Positions 52,055 to 60,992 of a stretch of DNA of 64,000 bases are shown one piece after another. The stretch covers positions 310,001 through 374,000 of the forward strand of contig JAXMCV010000004.1 of the NCBI GenBank assembly GCA_046349215.1. Direction: 5' to 3'. The stretch is from JAJXWB01 sp046349215. Lineage in GTDB: Bacteria > Pseudomonadota > Alphaproteobacteria > Rhizobiales > Beijerinckiaceae. How positions within the stretch are numbered: position 1 is the stretch's first letter; every line of letters begins with the position of its first letter. The translations under genes and the position numbers were made by a program. The notes beneath the pieces were generated by a model. That model searched no databases. It was not told where the DNA came from and saw only the letters and a program-made list of their open reading frames with translations.

Positions 52055-52557
52055 GGCTTGAGGACGAGACGGAATTTCTGTTCGCGCACGCGCACGCCCC
52101 AGGTTTCGTCCTCGATCTCCTCCTCAACCAGGAAGCCGCGCTTCTCGTACATTCGGCGCGCCGCGTCGAGCCCGTCAAAAGTCCAGAGATACACCGACCC
52201 GAATTCGCGCGCGCGGCAGAAGGCGAGCGCGGCGTCGATCAGCATGGCGCCGACGCCGGTTCCGCGCGCTGCGTCGCCGGCCATGAACCAGCGCAGATGC
52301 GCGCCCGCCGTCGCCGCGTGGCGGCCGTCGATGGCGATCGAACCGACTATGCGTCCTCCCGAACGCGCGAACCAGATGGCGCAATCCTCGTGCGGCAGTC
52401 CGACGCGGAGGTCCGCGAGGTCGGCCGCCACCTTGTCCCGAAAGAAATCGCCGAAGCGCCATTCGCGCGTGTAATAGCTCTCATGCGCGGCGACCAGCCA
52501 GGCCGCGCCTTCGTCGGAATCGCCTTCGATTTCGATATGCGCCGGGTTCTGCGTCAT
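52051..52557 (-). CDS. GNAT-family N-acetyltransferase
   Basis: 168 residues from the ATG at 52555-52557. The GNAT acetyl-CoA site is seen as LRWFMAGDAARGTGVGAML (R/Q-x-x-G-x-G/A), followed by the C-terminal GLDAARRMYEKRGFLVEEE, the beta5-alpha4 signature. It would acetylate an amine or amino acid. It is the first gene of a coupled pair with the METTL20-like methyltransferase. The substrate is unknown. It diverges from the TRAP gene dctP with a 122-base gap. Confidence 0.85.
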   Translation of the reverse strand: MTQNPAHIEIEGDSDEGAAWLVAAHESYYTREWRFGDFFRDKVAADLADLRVGLPHEDCAIWFARSGGRIVGSIAIDGRHAATAGAHLRWFMAGDAARGTGVGAMLIDAALAFCRAREFGSVYLWTFDGLDAARRMYEKRGFLVEEEIEDETWGVRVREQKFRLVLKP

Positions 52558-52679
52558 GGCCGCATCTATTGTATCCCTCCCCTTTCCTGCGCATAGTGCG
52601 GCCGGTTCCGGCACGGCGCAGGACAAGCGCCCGGAGGAGGAAAACAGGGCCGAAGGCCCCTTCAAGACCCGAGGACAAT

Positions 52680-53696
52680 ATGAATTTCGACCGCCGCAAG
52701 TTCGTCGCCGCCGCCGCCGTCGCGACGGTTTCCGCGCCAGCCATCCTGCGCGCGACCCGCGCCAATGCCGCCGAATTCCAGCTCAAGCTCGCCAACAACC
52801 TGCCGGAGACGCATCCGCTGTCCATTCGCATGCGCGAGGCGGCCGCGGGCATCGCCAAGGACACGGGCGGCCGCGTCGAGATGCAGGTCTTCCCGAACAA
52901 CCAGCTCGGCTCCGACACCGACATGCTGAGCCAGTTGCGTTCGGGCGCGCTCGAGTTCTTTTCGCTGTCGGGCCTGATCCTCGCGACGCTCGTTCCCGCC
53001 GCCTCGATCAACGGCGTCGGCTTCGCATGGTCGGGCTACGACAAGGTGTGGCCGGCGATGGACGGCGAACTCGGCGCCTTCATCCGTGCGCAGATCGACA
53101 AGTCAGGCCTCTACGCCTTCCCGAAGATCTGGGACAACGGCTTCCGCCAGATCACCTCCTCGACGCGCCAGATCAAGACGCCGGAAGACCTCGTCGGCTT
53201 CAAGATCCGTGTCCCGCCGAGCCCGCTCTGGACCTCGATGTTCAAGGCCTTCGAGGCCTCGCCGCTGACGATCAATTTCGCGGAAGTCTATTCGGCGTTG
53301 CAGACCAAGATCGCCGAAGGCCAGGAAAATCCCCTGGCGATCATCTCGACCGCCAAGCTCTACGAGGTGCAGAAATATCTCGCCCGCACCAATCACATGT
53401 GGGACGGCTACTGGCAGCTCGCCAACGGCAAGATGTGGAAGAGCCTGCCGCCGGACGTGCAGGCGGCGATCTCCAAGAATTTCGAAGCCGCCACGCTCGC
53501 GCAGCGCGAGGACGTCGCCAAGCTCAATGCTACGCTCGACAAGGAACTGAAGGAAAAGGGCCTCGCGTTCAACGACGTCGATCCTGCCCTGTTCCGCGCC
53601 AAGCTGCAGAAGGCCGGCTTCTTCAACGAGTGGAAGGGCAAGTACGGCGACGAGGCCTGGGCCATCCTCGAGAAATATACCGGCAAGATCTCCTGA
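52680..53696 (+). CDS. dctP: TRAP transporter solute-binding protein DctP
   Basis: 338 residues from the ATG at 52680 with GAGGACA upstream. It has a Tat-like N-terminus (MNFDRRKFVAAAAVATVS). The mature domain follows the DctP pattern: LKLANNLPETHPLS, QVFPNNQLGSDTDML, IPEDLVGFKIRVPPS-like TPEDLVGFKIRVPPS and NPLAIISTAKLYEV. It captures an organic acid in the periplasm. The ligand Arg in FKIRVPPS fits a carboxylate. A terminator-like hairpin separates it from dctQM. Confidence 0.93.
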   Translation: MNFDRRKFVAAAAVATVSAPAILRATRANAAEFQLKLANNLPETHPLSIRMREAAAGIAKDTGGRVEMQVFPNNQLGSDTDMLSQLRSGALEFFSLSGLILATLVPAASINGVGFAWSGYDKVWPAMDGELGAFIRAQIDKSGLYAFPKIWDNGFRQITSSTRQIKTPEDLVGFKIRVPPSPLWTSMFKAFEASPLTINFAEVYSALQTKIAEGQENPLAIISTAKLYEVQKYLARTNHMWDGYWQLANGKMWKSLPPDVQAAISKNFEAATLAQREDVAKLNATLDKELKEKGLAFNDVDPALFRAKLQKAGFFNEWKGKYGDEAWAILEKYTGKIS

Positions 53697-53706
53697 TCCG
53701 CTGACA

Positions 53707-53734
53707 GGCGCGCTCGGCTGCGGGCGCGCCTTTT
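53707..53734 (+). terminator. Attenuator-like terminator between dctP and dctQM
   Basis: A 7-bp stem (GGCGCGC / GCGCGCC) with a 10-base loop, followed by TTTT at 53731-53734, 10 bases after the dctP stop. It would let dctP be made in excess over the permease, as is usual for binding proteins. Confidence 0.65.
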
Positions 53735-53793
53735 CGCCTGCCGCGTCTGCGGCTGACTGACCGGCCGGGTCGCCCGGCGAACCGGGCTCGTCC

Positions 53794-55677
53794 ATGCATT
53801 CCGACACTCCCGCCATCACGCTCGAGGACAATTCCGCCTTCGGGCGCTTCTGCGGCAAGGCCGAATCGCTGATCGGCAGCGCGACGGAATGGGCGGCCGG
53901 GTCGCTCGTCCTCGTCGAGACGCTTGTCTTGTTTGCAGGCGTATTCTCGCGTTACGTGCTGCGCCGGCCATTCGTGTGGTCGGACGAACTCGCCTCCATT
54001 CTCTTCCTCTGGCTCGCCATGCTCGGCGCGGTGATCGCCTACCGCCGAAGCGAACACATGCGCATGTCGGCGCTGGTGGCGCGCCTGGGCGGACGCGGCC
54101 GCATGTTCTTCGAGGCTCTGGCGCTGTTCGTCGGCCTCGTCTTCCTTGCCTGCGTCATGCATCCGGCGATCGAATATGCGCTCGACGAACTGGCGATCAT
54201 CACGCCGGCGCTCGAAATCCCCAACATCTGGCGCGCCGCCGCGCTGCCGATCGGTCTCGGCCTGATGCTGGTCATCGGCCTGATGCGCATCGGCCGCACG
54301 CACCGTCTCTTCGATGTCGCCATCGCCGCCGCGCTCGTCGTCGCGGTCGGCGTCGCGCTGTGGCTCGGCAAGCCGGCGCTCATGGCCCTCGGCAATTACA
54401 AGCTGCTCGTCTTCTTCGTGCTGATCGCCGGCGGCGCCGTGCTGTCGGGCATTCCGATCGTCTTCGCCTTCGGCATCGGCACCTTCGCCTTCATCGCGCT
54501 GACGACGCGCACGCCATGGTCGGTGATCGTCTCGCGCATGGACGAAGGCATGAGCCACCTGATCCTTTTGTCCGTGCCGCTGTTCGTCTTCCTCGGCCTG
54601 TTGATCGAGGTGACCGGCATGGCGCGCGCCATGGTCGCCTTTCTCGCAGGACTGATCGGCCATTTCCGCGGCGGCCTGTCCTACGTGCTGCTGGGCGCCA
54701 TGTATCTCGTGTCCGGCATTTCAGGATCGAAGGCTGCGGACATGGCGGCCGTGGCGCCGGTGCTGTTTCCGGAAATGAAGGAGCGCGGCGAAAAGGGCGG
54801 CAATCTCGTCGCGCTGTTGTCGGCGACCGGCGCCATGACGGAAACCATTCCGCCGAGCCTCGTGCTCATCACCATCGGTTCGGTCACCGGCGTGTCGATT
54901 TCGGCGCTGTTCACCGGCGGTCTGCTGCCGGGTGTCGTGCTGGCCGCCGCGCTCGCCTTCGTGGTGGCGCGCCAGGCGCGCAGCGAACAACGGCCGACAA
55001 CGCCGCGCGCCTCCGGCCGGGACATAATGAAGCTGAGTTTCGCCGCCATTCCAGGCATCGCCCTGCCCTTCCTGATCCGCGCCGCCGTGGTCGAAGGCGT
55101 GGCGACCGCGACCGAAGTCTCCACCATCGGCATCATCTACGCGGCGCTCGTCGCGCTGATCGGCGTCGTGTTCTTCGGCCAGAAGATCGAGTGGAAGCGC
55201 CTGTGGCCCATGCTGGTCGATACGGCCGCCCTGTCCGGCGCCATCCTCATCATCATCGGCGCGGCTACCGCCATGGCTTGGGCGCTGACACAATCGGGTT
55301 TTTCGCGCGATCTCGCCGCGACGATGGCGAAAGTGCCCGGCGGCGCGATCGGCTTCATGGCGATCTCGATCGTCGCCTTCGTGATCCTGGGTTCGATCCT
55401 CGAAGGCATTCCCGCGATCGTGCTGTTCGGACCTCTGCTGTTTCCGATCGCCCGCGCCATGCACATCCACGAAGTGCACTACGCGATGGTCGTCATTCTC
55501 GCGATGGGCATCGGCCTGTTCGCGCCGCCTTTCGGGGTCGGCTATTACGCGGCCTGCGCCATCGGCCGCGTCGATCCGGCCGAAGGCGTCAAGCCGATCT
55601 GGCCCTATCTGCTGGCGCTGCTAGCGGGCCTGATCGTCGTCGCCGCCGTACCGTGGATCTCAACGGGCTTTCTCTGA
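53794..55677 (+). CDS. Fused TRAP transporter permease (DctQ-DctM)
   Basis: 627 residues. Residues ~1-190 match the small DctQ subunit (LVLFAGVFSRYVLRRPFVWSDELA, the typical RRPxxWSDELA motif, then four spans). Residues ~200-627 match the large DctM subunit (GIPIVFAFGIGTFAF, SHLILLSVPLFVFLGLLIE, GSKAADMAAVAPVLFPEM). About sixteen hydrophobic segments in total. It is the sodium-driven permease that works with DctP. The stop is three bases from the convergent methyltransferase stop. Confidence 0.93.
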   Translation: MHSDTPAITLEDNSAFGRFCGKAESLIGSATEWAAGSLVLVETLVLFAGVFSRYVLRRPFVWSDELASILFLWLAMLGAVIAYRRSEHMRMSALVARLGGRGRMFFEALALFVGLVFLACVMHPAIEYALDELAIITPALEIPNIWRAAALPIGLGLMLVIGLMRIGRTHRLFDVAIAAALVVAVGVALWLGKPALMALGNYKLLVFFVLIAGGAVLSGIPIVFAFGIGTFAFIALTTRTPWSVIVSRMDEGMSHLILLSVPLFVFLGLLIEVTGMARAMVAFLAGLIGHFRGGLSYVLLGAMYLVSGISGSKAADMAAVAPVLFPEMKERGEKGGNLVALLSATGAMTETIPPSLVLITIGSVTGVSISALFTGGLLPGVVLAAALAFVVARQARSEQRPTTPRASGRDIMKLSFAAIPGIALPFLIRAAVVEGVATATEVSTIGIIYAALVALIGVVFFGQKIEWKRLWPMLVDTAALSGAILIIIGAATAMAWALTQSGFSRDLAATMAKVPGGAIGFMAISIVAFVILGSILEGIPAIVLFGPLLFPIARAMHIHEVHYAMVVILAMGIGLFAPPFGVGYYAACAIGRVDPAEGVKPIWPYLLALLAGLIVVAAVPWISTGFL

Positions 55678-55680
55678 GCC

Positions 55681-56535
55681 TTACGCTCGCCGCGTCTCGA
55701 CGATCCACACGGCCGCGCCGAGCGCAACGCGGCCGTCCTTCTCGATCTTCGCGAGTTCGGCGCGCACTTCCGCCAGCGCCTTCGCGCGCAGGTCGTCCGG
55801 CTGGTCCTTCAGCGCGCCGGCCGTCGCCCCGATGGTGGCCGCCGAATCCACCGCCGCGTCGAGGCCCGCGCCATTGGCGATATCGGCCATGAAATCGAAC
55901 GGCGTGAACGAGGGCGGCGCAAATCCAGCCTGCGTCAGGATCCGCGTCACGCGTTCCGTGTCGGCGAAGGAAAACGGACCGGGATCATCAGGCGCGGGGC
56001 GCGGCGGGCGCGGCACGTGCCTCGTCGCGGCATTGTAGGGAACGCCCATCCAGGGATTGTCCGGGAAAGGCCGCCAGCATACGAAGACGATCCGCCCGGA
56101 CGGCTTGAGCGCCGCGCGCAGATGCGCGAAGGCGGCGACCGGGTCGCCGAAGAACATCACGCCGAAGCGCGAGAACATCAGGTCGAAACTCTCGGCGGGA
56201 AAGCGATGTCTCGCCGCGTCCGCGCAGAGGGTCTCGACCTGCGGCAGGCGGAATGTTCGCGCTCGCGCGCGTTCCAGCATGGCCTCCGAAATATCGAGGC
56301 CGACGACGCGGCCCTGCGCGCCGACGAGGCGCGCCAGTTCGATCGTCGAGCCGCCGCAGCCGCATCCGATGTCGAGCACATGTTCGCCGGGCAGCGGCTT
56401 GGCCCGTGCGAGCGCAGCGTCCTGCGCGGCGGCGAGCATCGTGTCGGTCTCTTCCTGCCGCTTCAGCCAGCGCTGCGCGGCGTCGCCGTTCCAGAACGCG
56501 CGCTGCGCCTCGTGATTCTCGTCCGCGCTCGCCAT
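55681..56535 (-). CDS. Class I SAM-dependent methyltransferase (UbiE/type 11-like)
   Basis: 284 residues from the ATG at 56533-56535, with AGGAGAG upstream. SAM motif I is HVLDIGCGCGGSTIEL near residue 50, with post-motifs LDISEAMLERAR and DLMFSRFGVMFFGDP. A conserved WRPFPDNPW element is typical of a Rhizobiales subgroup of such methyltransferases. It probably methylates a small molecule. It diverges from the CMD gene with a 76-base gap. Confidence 0.85.
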   Translation of the reverse strand: MASADENHEAQRAFWNGDAAQRWLKRQEETDTMLAAAQDAALARAKPLPGEHVLDIGCGCGGSTIELARLVGAQGRVVGLDISEAMLERARARTFRLPQVETLCADAARHRFPAESFDLMFSRFGVMFFGDPVAAFAHLRAALKPSGRIVFVCWRPFPDNPWMGVPYNAATRHVPRPPRPAPDDPGPFSFADTERVTRILTQAGFAPPSFTPFDFMADIANGAGLDAAVDSAATIGATAGALKDQPDDLRAKALAEVRAELAKIEKDGRVALGAAVWIVETRRA

Positions 56536-56611
56536 GGCCGTCTCTCCTGCCGGATTTGGTCCCGGGATCGCGCGATCATATTGTGCGCATCGCGAAACAG
56601 GAAAGAAGATC

Positions 56612-57160
56612 ATGCCGCGCATCCCCGACATCGACCCCGCCACGCTCACGCCGGAGCAGAAACGGATTCACGACGAGATCGTCTCCGGACCGCGCGGCAA
56701 GGTGGAAGGGCCTCTGCGCGTCTGGCTGACCAGCCCCGGCCTCGCCGACCGCGCGCAGGCGCTCGGCGCCTTCTGCCGCTATGGCACATCGCTCGACCAG
56801 CGTCTGTCGGAACTGGCGATCCTCGTGACCGGCGCATACTGGCGCGCCGGTTTCGAATGGCACGTGCATGCGCCGATCGCGATCAAGGCGGGGCTGGACG
56901 CCGCCGCCGTCGAAGCCATCCGCGTGGATAAAGTCCCGAAACTCGAACGAGACGACGAAAAGGCCGTCTACGCCTTTGCGCGCGAGTTGCTGACGACGCG
57001 ACGCGTCTCGGATGAAACCTATGCAATGGCCGAAAGCACGCTCGGCCGGCTCGCCGTCGTCGATCTCGTCGGCGTCCTCGGCTACTACGGGCTGATCTCG
57101 ATGACCATCAACGCCTTCGACGTGCCGCTGCCTCCGGGCGCAAAGGAGCCTTTCGCGTAA
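56612..57160 (+). CDS. Carboxymuconolactone decarboxylase-family protein
   Basis: 182 residues from the ATG at 56612 with GGAAAGAAG upstream. The CMD pattern is present (SELAILVTGAYWRAGFEWHVHAPIA), but the AhpD-type CxxC redox pair is replaced (EWHVH), so no peroxidase activity is expected. It resembles the gamma-carboxymuconolactone decarboxylase-like subgroup of unknown substrate. It is convergent with the enoyl-CoA hydratase, from which it is separated by a palindromic repeat. Confidence 0.85.
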   Translation: MPRIPDIDPATLTPEQKRIHDEIVSGPRGKVEGPLRVWLTSPGLADRAQALGAFCRYGTSLDQRLSELAILVTGAYWRAGFEWHVHAPIAIKAGLDAAAVEAIRVDKVPKLERDDEKAVYAFARELLTTRRVSDETYAMAESTLGRLAVVDLVGVLGYYGLISMTINAFDVPLPPGAKEPFA

Positions 57161-57169
57161 TTTCCGCCG

Positions 57170-57252
57170 TCATTGCGAGGAGTGAAACGACGAAGCAATC
57201 CAGAGTCGGGTCGTGGCGCTGGGTTGCTTCGTCCCCTTCGGGCCTCGCAACG
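57170..57252. repeat. Interspersed palindromic repeat
   Basis: The left arm TCATTGCGAGGAGTGAAACG (57170-57189), continuing through ACGAAGCAATCCAG to 57203, is the inverted partner of the right arm 57219-57252 (CTGGGTTGCTTCG...CCTCGCAACG). It is a large imperfect hairpin between convergent genes. From memory, similar TCATTGCGAGGAGCG elements are dispersed in Rhizobiales genomes. Confidence 0.7.
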
Positions 57253-57267
57253 TCGGAAGGTGGCGCG

Positions 57268-58098
57268 CTACCCCTTCCACCCCACGTTCCACGCGGGCTT
57301 GCGCTTCTCGACGAAGGCGCTGGTGCCCTCGCGCCCCTCGTCGCTGCGCACCGCGGATGTGAAATCCTCGGCCGCCTGATCGAGCAGGCGGTCCATCGGC
57401 AGGCCGCCCTGCGCGACGCGGTGCATCAGCGCCTTGGTGATCGCCACGGCGTTGGGCGCGCATTTGATGACCTGCGCGATGTTCGCGTCGATCATCGCTT
57501 CCAGTTCTTCGTTGTTGGCGGCCACCTCGTGCGCGATGCCGATGTCGCGCGCCTGTGTTCCGTTCAGCTTGCCGCCGGAGACGCCGAAGCGGCGCGCCGC
57601 GGTGAGGCCGATGCGACGCACGACGAAGGGCGAGATCTGCGCCGGCACGATGCCGAGCGTCACCTCGCTCATCGCGAATTGCGCGTCGGCGTGCGCAATG
57701 GTGATGTCGCCGAGACACGCCATGCCGAAGCCGCCGCCCATGGCGAATCCTTCGACGACGACGATGGTGGCCTGCCGCGCCTCGTCGATCATCTGGAACA
57801 GAGCGCCGCCATTGCGGTTGGCCTCCTTCAGCGCGTCGTGCTCGCCGGGCGCCAGCGGCTTCGAGGCGGCGTTGAAATTCTTGAGGTCGCCGCCGGCGCA
57901 GAACGTGCCGCCGGCGCCGCGGAGCACGACGACGCGCACGTCGGGCATCGTCTGCAGGGCTGTGAAGGTCTGCCGCAATTCCTCGCCCATGCCGCCGACC
58001 AGCGCATTGCGCGTTTCCGGCTTGTTCAGCCAGACGTAGAGAACTGGCCCCTTGCGCTCGAGCTTGATGAATTCCGGATTGGACGGCAGCCCACTCAT
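57268..58098 (-). CDS. Enoyl-CoA hydratase/isomerase family protein
   Basis: 276 residues from the ATG at 58096-58098, with AGGAGG upstream. Crotonase features: oxyanion loop GGTFCAGGDLKNF, GFAMGGGFGMACLGD, and a catalytic Glu in the FAMSEVTLGIVPAQIS region (the second crotonase Glu is less clear). It hydrates or isomerises an enoyl-CoA in the cytoplasm. It diverges from the AtuA-family gene, with which it probably shares a pathway for branched or terpenoid acids. Confidence 0.88.
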   Translation of the reverse strand: MSGLPSNPEFIKLERKGPVLYVWLNKPETRNALVGGMGEELRQTFTALQTMPDVRVVVLRGAGGTFCAGGDLKNFNAASKPLAPGEHDALKEANRNGGALFQMIDEARQATIVVVEGFAMGGGFGMACLGDITIAHADAQFAMSEVTLGIVPAQISPFVVRRIGLTAARRFGVSGGKLNGTQARDIGIAHEVAANNEELEAMIDANIAQVIKCAPNAVAITKALMHRVAQGGLPMDRLLDQAAEDFTSAVRSDEGREGTSAFVEKRKPAWNVGWKG

Positions 58099-58219
58099 TG
58101 ATTTCCTCCTGTTTTGCGGCATTCTGGCAAAAATCTGAGGACGGTTCAAATTTTTCCGGAACCGGCCTAGGATGGGTTCGAAAGCGGGCAGCGGCCCGAA
58201 CGATTCCGGAGGAAACGAG

Positions 58220-60034
58220 ATGGCGAAAACGCCCAGGACATCCATTCGCATCGGCGGCGCGTCCGGCTACTGGGGCGATTCGAACGCCGCGCCGGCGCAG
58301 CTCGTCGAACACGGGAACATCGACTATCTCGTCTTCGACTATCTCGCCGAAGTGACGATGGCGATCCTCGCGAAACTGAAGAGCCGCAAGGAAGACCAGG
58401 GCTACGCGCACGATTTCGTCTTCGGCGTGATGAAGCCGCTGATCGGCAAGATCGCGGAAAAGAAGATCAAGGTCATCGCCAACGCCGGCGGCGTCAATCT
58501 CGAGGCCTGCCGCAAGGCGCTCGAACAGGTTGCGAAGGAAGCGGGCGTCACGCTGAAGATCGGCACGGTCGAGGGCGACAACCTTCTCGATCGCGAGGCC
58601 GAGTTGCGCGCGCTCGGCGTCAGGGATTTCCAGTCCGGCGCCGAAATGCCCGCAAGGCTGATGAGCGCCAACGCCTATCTCGGCGCATTTCCGATCGCCG
58701 CCGCGCTCGACGCGGGCGCGGATATCGTGCTGACCGGCCGCTGCGTCGATTCCGCCGTGTCGCTCGCGCCGCTCATCCATGAATTCGGCTGGAAGCCGAC
58801 CGACTACGACAGGCTGTCGCAAGGCTCGCTCTGCGGCCATCTGCTGGAATGCGGCGCGCAGGTCACGGGCGGCAATTTCACGGACTGGAAAGACGTGGAA
58901 GCCGGCTGGGACGATGTCGGCTGGCCGATCGCCGAATGTTTCGCAGACGGTTCCTTCATCGTCACCAAGCCCGAGAAAACCGGCGGCGCGGTGACGCCGC
59001 TGACCGTCGGCGAGCAGATGCTCTACGAGATCGGCGATCCGGCCGCCTACATTCTTCCCGACGTCGTCTGCGATTTCACCGGCGTGCGGATGGTCCAGGA
59101 CGGCAAGGACCGCGTGCGCGTGACCGGCGCGACAGGCCGCATGCCGACGCGCACCTACAAGGTCAGCGCGACCTATCCGGGCGGCTTCCGTCTCGTTTCC
59201 TCCTCCGTCATCGTCGGCTACGACGCGCCGCAGAAGGCGCGCCGCGTCGCCGAAGCCGTGCTGAAGCGCTGCGAGCGCATGCTGAAGGAAGCGGGCCTGC
59301 CGCCCTATGGCGCGACCGAGATCGACGTGATCGGCGACGAGGCGCTCTACGGCGCGAGCGCCGATCCGCGCCGGCCTGTTCCGCGCGAAGTGGTGCTGCG
59401 TGTCTGCGTGCAGCACATGCGGCCGGAAGCCTGCGACCTGTTCGCCAAGGAGAGCGTCGGCACCGCGCTCGCGACATCCACCGGCCGCTGCGGCATCGAC
59501 GCCGGTCGTCCCTCGGCTTCGCCCATGGTGCGCCTGTTCTCCTTCCTCATCGACAAGGCCTTCGTCGAGATCGCGGTCAAGGTCGATGGCGCAGCGGTGG
59601 CTTTCGCGCCCTTCCTGCCGCCGAAGGATCACAAGGACTCCGTTGCGCATCCGCATGTCGACGACACGGCGCTGCCCGGCGGCCGCAAGATCGAGGTGCC
59701 GCTGATACGGCTCGCGGTCGCGCGATCCGGCGACAAGGGCGACGGCTCCAACATTGGCGTCATTGCGCGCAAGGCCGAATATCTCCCCGCCATCCGCGCC
59801 AGCCTGACGGCCGACGCCGTGAAGGCCTATTTCGCGCATTACGCCAAGGGATCGGTGGAACGATACGACCTGCCGGGCATCCACGCGGTCAATTTCGTCC
59901 TGAACAATTCGCTCGGCGGCGGCGGCACATCCTCGGTGCGGCTCGACACGCAGGCCAAGACCTTCGGGCAATTGCTGCTGTCGATCCCCGTTTCCGTGCC
60001 GGAAGCCTGGGGCAACGAACTCGGCGCGGCGTAG
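58220..60034 (+). CDS. AtuA-family protein (acyclic terpene utilization, DUF1446)
   Basis: 604 residues from the ATG at 58220 with GGAGGAAACG upstream. The large N-terminal domain starts IRIGGASGYWGDS and includes VIANAGGVNLEAC, ALDAGADIVLTGRCVDSA and LECGAQVTGGNF, the AtuA signature. The last ~110 residues form the AtuA-like ferredoxin-fold (VARSGDKGDGSNIGVIAR). The family takes part in citronellol/geranyl-CoA catabolism in Pseudomonas, with the exact reaction unknown. It is divergent from the enoyl-CoA hydratase. The geranyl-CoA carboxylase genes are not in the window. Confidence 0.9.
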   Translation: MAKTPRTSIRIGGASGYWGDSNAAPAQLVEHGNIDYLVFDYLAEVTMAILAKLKSRKEDQGYAHDFVFGVMKPLIGKIAEKKIKVIANAGGVNLEACRKALEQVAKEAGVTLKIGTVEGDNLLDREAELRALGVRDFQSGAEMPARLMSANAYLGAFPIAAALDAGADIVLTGRCVDSAVSLAPLIHEFGWKPTDYDRLSQGSLCGHLLECGAQVTGGNFTDWKDVEAGWDDVGWPIAECFADGSFIVTKPEKTGGAVTPLTVGEQMLYEIGDPAAYILPDVVCDFTGVRMVQDGKDRVRVTGATGRMPTRTYKVSATYPGGFRLVSSSVIVGYDAPQKARRVAEAVLKRCERMLKEAGLPPYGATEIDVIGDEALYGASADPRRPVPREVVLRVCVQHMRPEACDLFAKESVGTALATSTGRCGIDAGRPSASPMVRLFSFLIDKAFVEIAVKVDGAAVAFAPFLPPKDHKDSVAHPHVDDTALPGGRKIEVPLIRLAVARSGDKGDGSNIGVIARKAEYLPAIRASLTADAVKAYFAHYAKGSVERYDLPGIHAVNFVLNNSLGGGGTSSVRLDTQAKTFGQLLLSIPVSVPEAWGNELGAA

Positions 60035-60067
60035 GAGGCGCTCGATCGCAAGAATTCGGAGACGGCG

Positions 60068-60196
60068 CCGCCCCCTCCCTTGCCCTCCCCCGTTTCACGG
60101 GAGAGGGGACGACACACATCGGCGATCACGATGTCCCGATGAAGCGGGCAGTCTGCTCCCTCTCCCGCGCAGCGGGGGAGGGGTGGGGAGGGGCCT
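60068..60196. repeat. Paired inverted C/G-rich palindromic elements
   Basis: A C-rich element at 60068-60110 (TGCCCTCCCCCGTTTCACGG with GAGAGGGGAC) is followed in inverted form at 60156-60194 (CTCCCTCTCCCGCGCAGCGG and GGGAGGGGTGGGGAGGGG). Each half can also fold on itself. It lies between the AtuA and thioesterase genes and looks like a dispersed repeat. Confidence 0.65.
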
Positions 60197-60266
60197 GCAG
60201 TTTGACTGCGCGAAGTCGTCGCGCAAATTGCTATAAGGGCGCGCCGAAGAACCCGAGACACATGCG

Positions 60267-60713
60267 ATGAACGACCAGCTCCCGCACGCCACCTTTTCGA
60301 CGACGCGGAAGATCAGGTTCGGGCACACCGATCCGGCGGGGATCGTCTATTACCCGCATTATTTCGACATGTTCAACGGCGTCGTCGAAGACTTCTTCGA
60401 CGATTGCGTCGGCGCCTCGTTCCAGTTCATGCGCGCGCATTACAAGGTCGTGACGCCGCTGCGTCATATCGAGGCGGATTTCATCGCGCCCTGCCGCATC
60501 GGCGATCTCCTGCAATTCGCCATGACGCTGGTCGCGCTCGGCCGTACGTCGCTGAAACTGACGATCGACGGTTCGGTCGAAGGTTCGCCTCGCCTGCAGG
60601 CGCGGCTCGCCATCGTCTTCATTTCGGCGGAAACAGGAAGGGCCGTCGAGCCGCCGCCGCCGGTCGCGGCGCGGCTAAAGGAACTCGCGACGCGGACAGG
60701 GCGCGCAATCTGA
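60267..60713 (+). CDS. Hot-dog fold acyl-CoA thioesterase (4-hydroxybenzoyl-CoA type)
   Basis: 148 residues. The 4HBT/FcbC-type active site is plain: IRFGHTDPAGIVYYPHYFD with the catalytic Asp, followed by LRHIEADFIAPCRIGD. It hydrolyses an acyl- or aroyl-CoA to the free acid. It sits between the AtuA gene and the zinc-ribbon gene, on the strand of the AtuA gene but behind a repeat, so its own promoter is likely. TTGACT at 60202 and CTATAA at 60231 are present but 23 bases apart, too far to call. Confidence 0.88.
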   Translation: MNDQLPHATFSTTRKIRFGHTDPAGIVYYPHYFDMFNGVVEDFFDDCVGASFQFMRAHYKVVTPLRHIEADFIAPCRIGDLLQFAMTLVALGRTSLKLTIDGSVEGSPRLQARLAIVFISAETGRAVEPPPPVAARLKELATRTGRAI

Positions 60714-60755
60714 GAAGCCCGCGCCCGACGGCGACCGAAGATCGGTCCCCGCGGC

Positions 60756-60992
60756 TCAGGAGCCGGAGCCGTGGTCGTTCGCCAGACCCATTGCATCGAG
60801 GTCGGTCCTGCAAAGGCCCGAGCATTTTCTGCAGCGGATCGACAACAGCCCCGGGAGTCGTTCGAGCGGCGTGTCCGGAGGCGCTTTCATCGCGCTGGCC
60901 GATGCGGAAAATTCCTCACCGCATTCCGAACAGACGAAAGCGATCTCGACGAGTCCCAGGGCGCGCGCGTAGTCGAGGGTCGGCGCTTTCAT
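60756..60992 (-). CDS. Small zinc-ribbon-like protein
   Basis: 78 residues from the ATG at 60990-60992. Two Cys pairs, CSECG near residue 20 and CRKCSGLC near residue 54, would form a zinc ribbon. The rest has no recognisable motif. An open frame continues upstream to 61247, but the added sequence looks non-coding. It converges on the thioesterase gene with a 42-base gap. Confidence 0.6.
   Translation of the reverse strand: MKAPTLDYARALGLVEIAFVCSECGEEFSASASAMKAPPDTPLERLPGLLSIRCRKCSGLCRTDLDAMGLANDHGSGS

Noticed and set aside
57170..59971. A 933-codon minus-strand frame spanning the AtuA gene and the first enoyl-CoA hydratase
   Set aside because: It lies opposite or out of frame with two genes that have clear motifs, and its own sequence is Arg/His/Gly-rich low complexity.
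60202..60236. TTGACT ... CTATAA as a promoter for the thioesterase
   Set aside because: The two hexamers are 23 bases apart, outside the usual 16-18.
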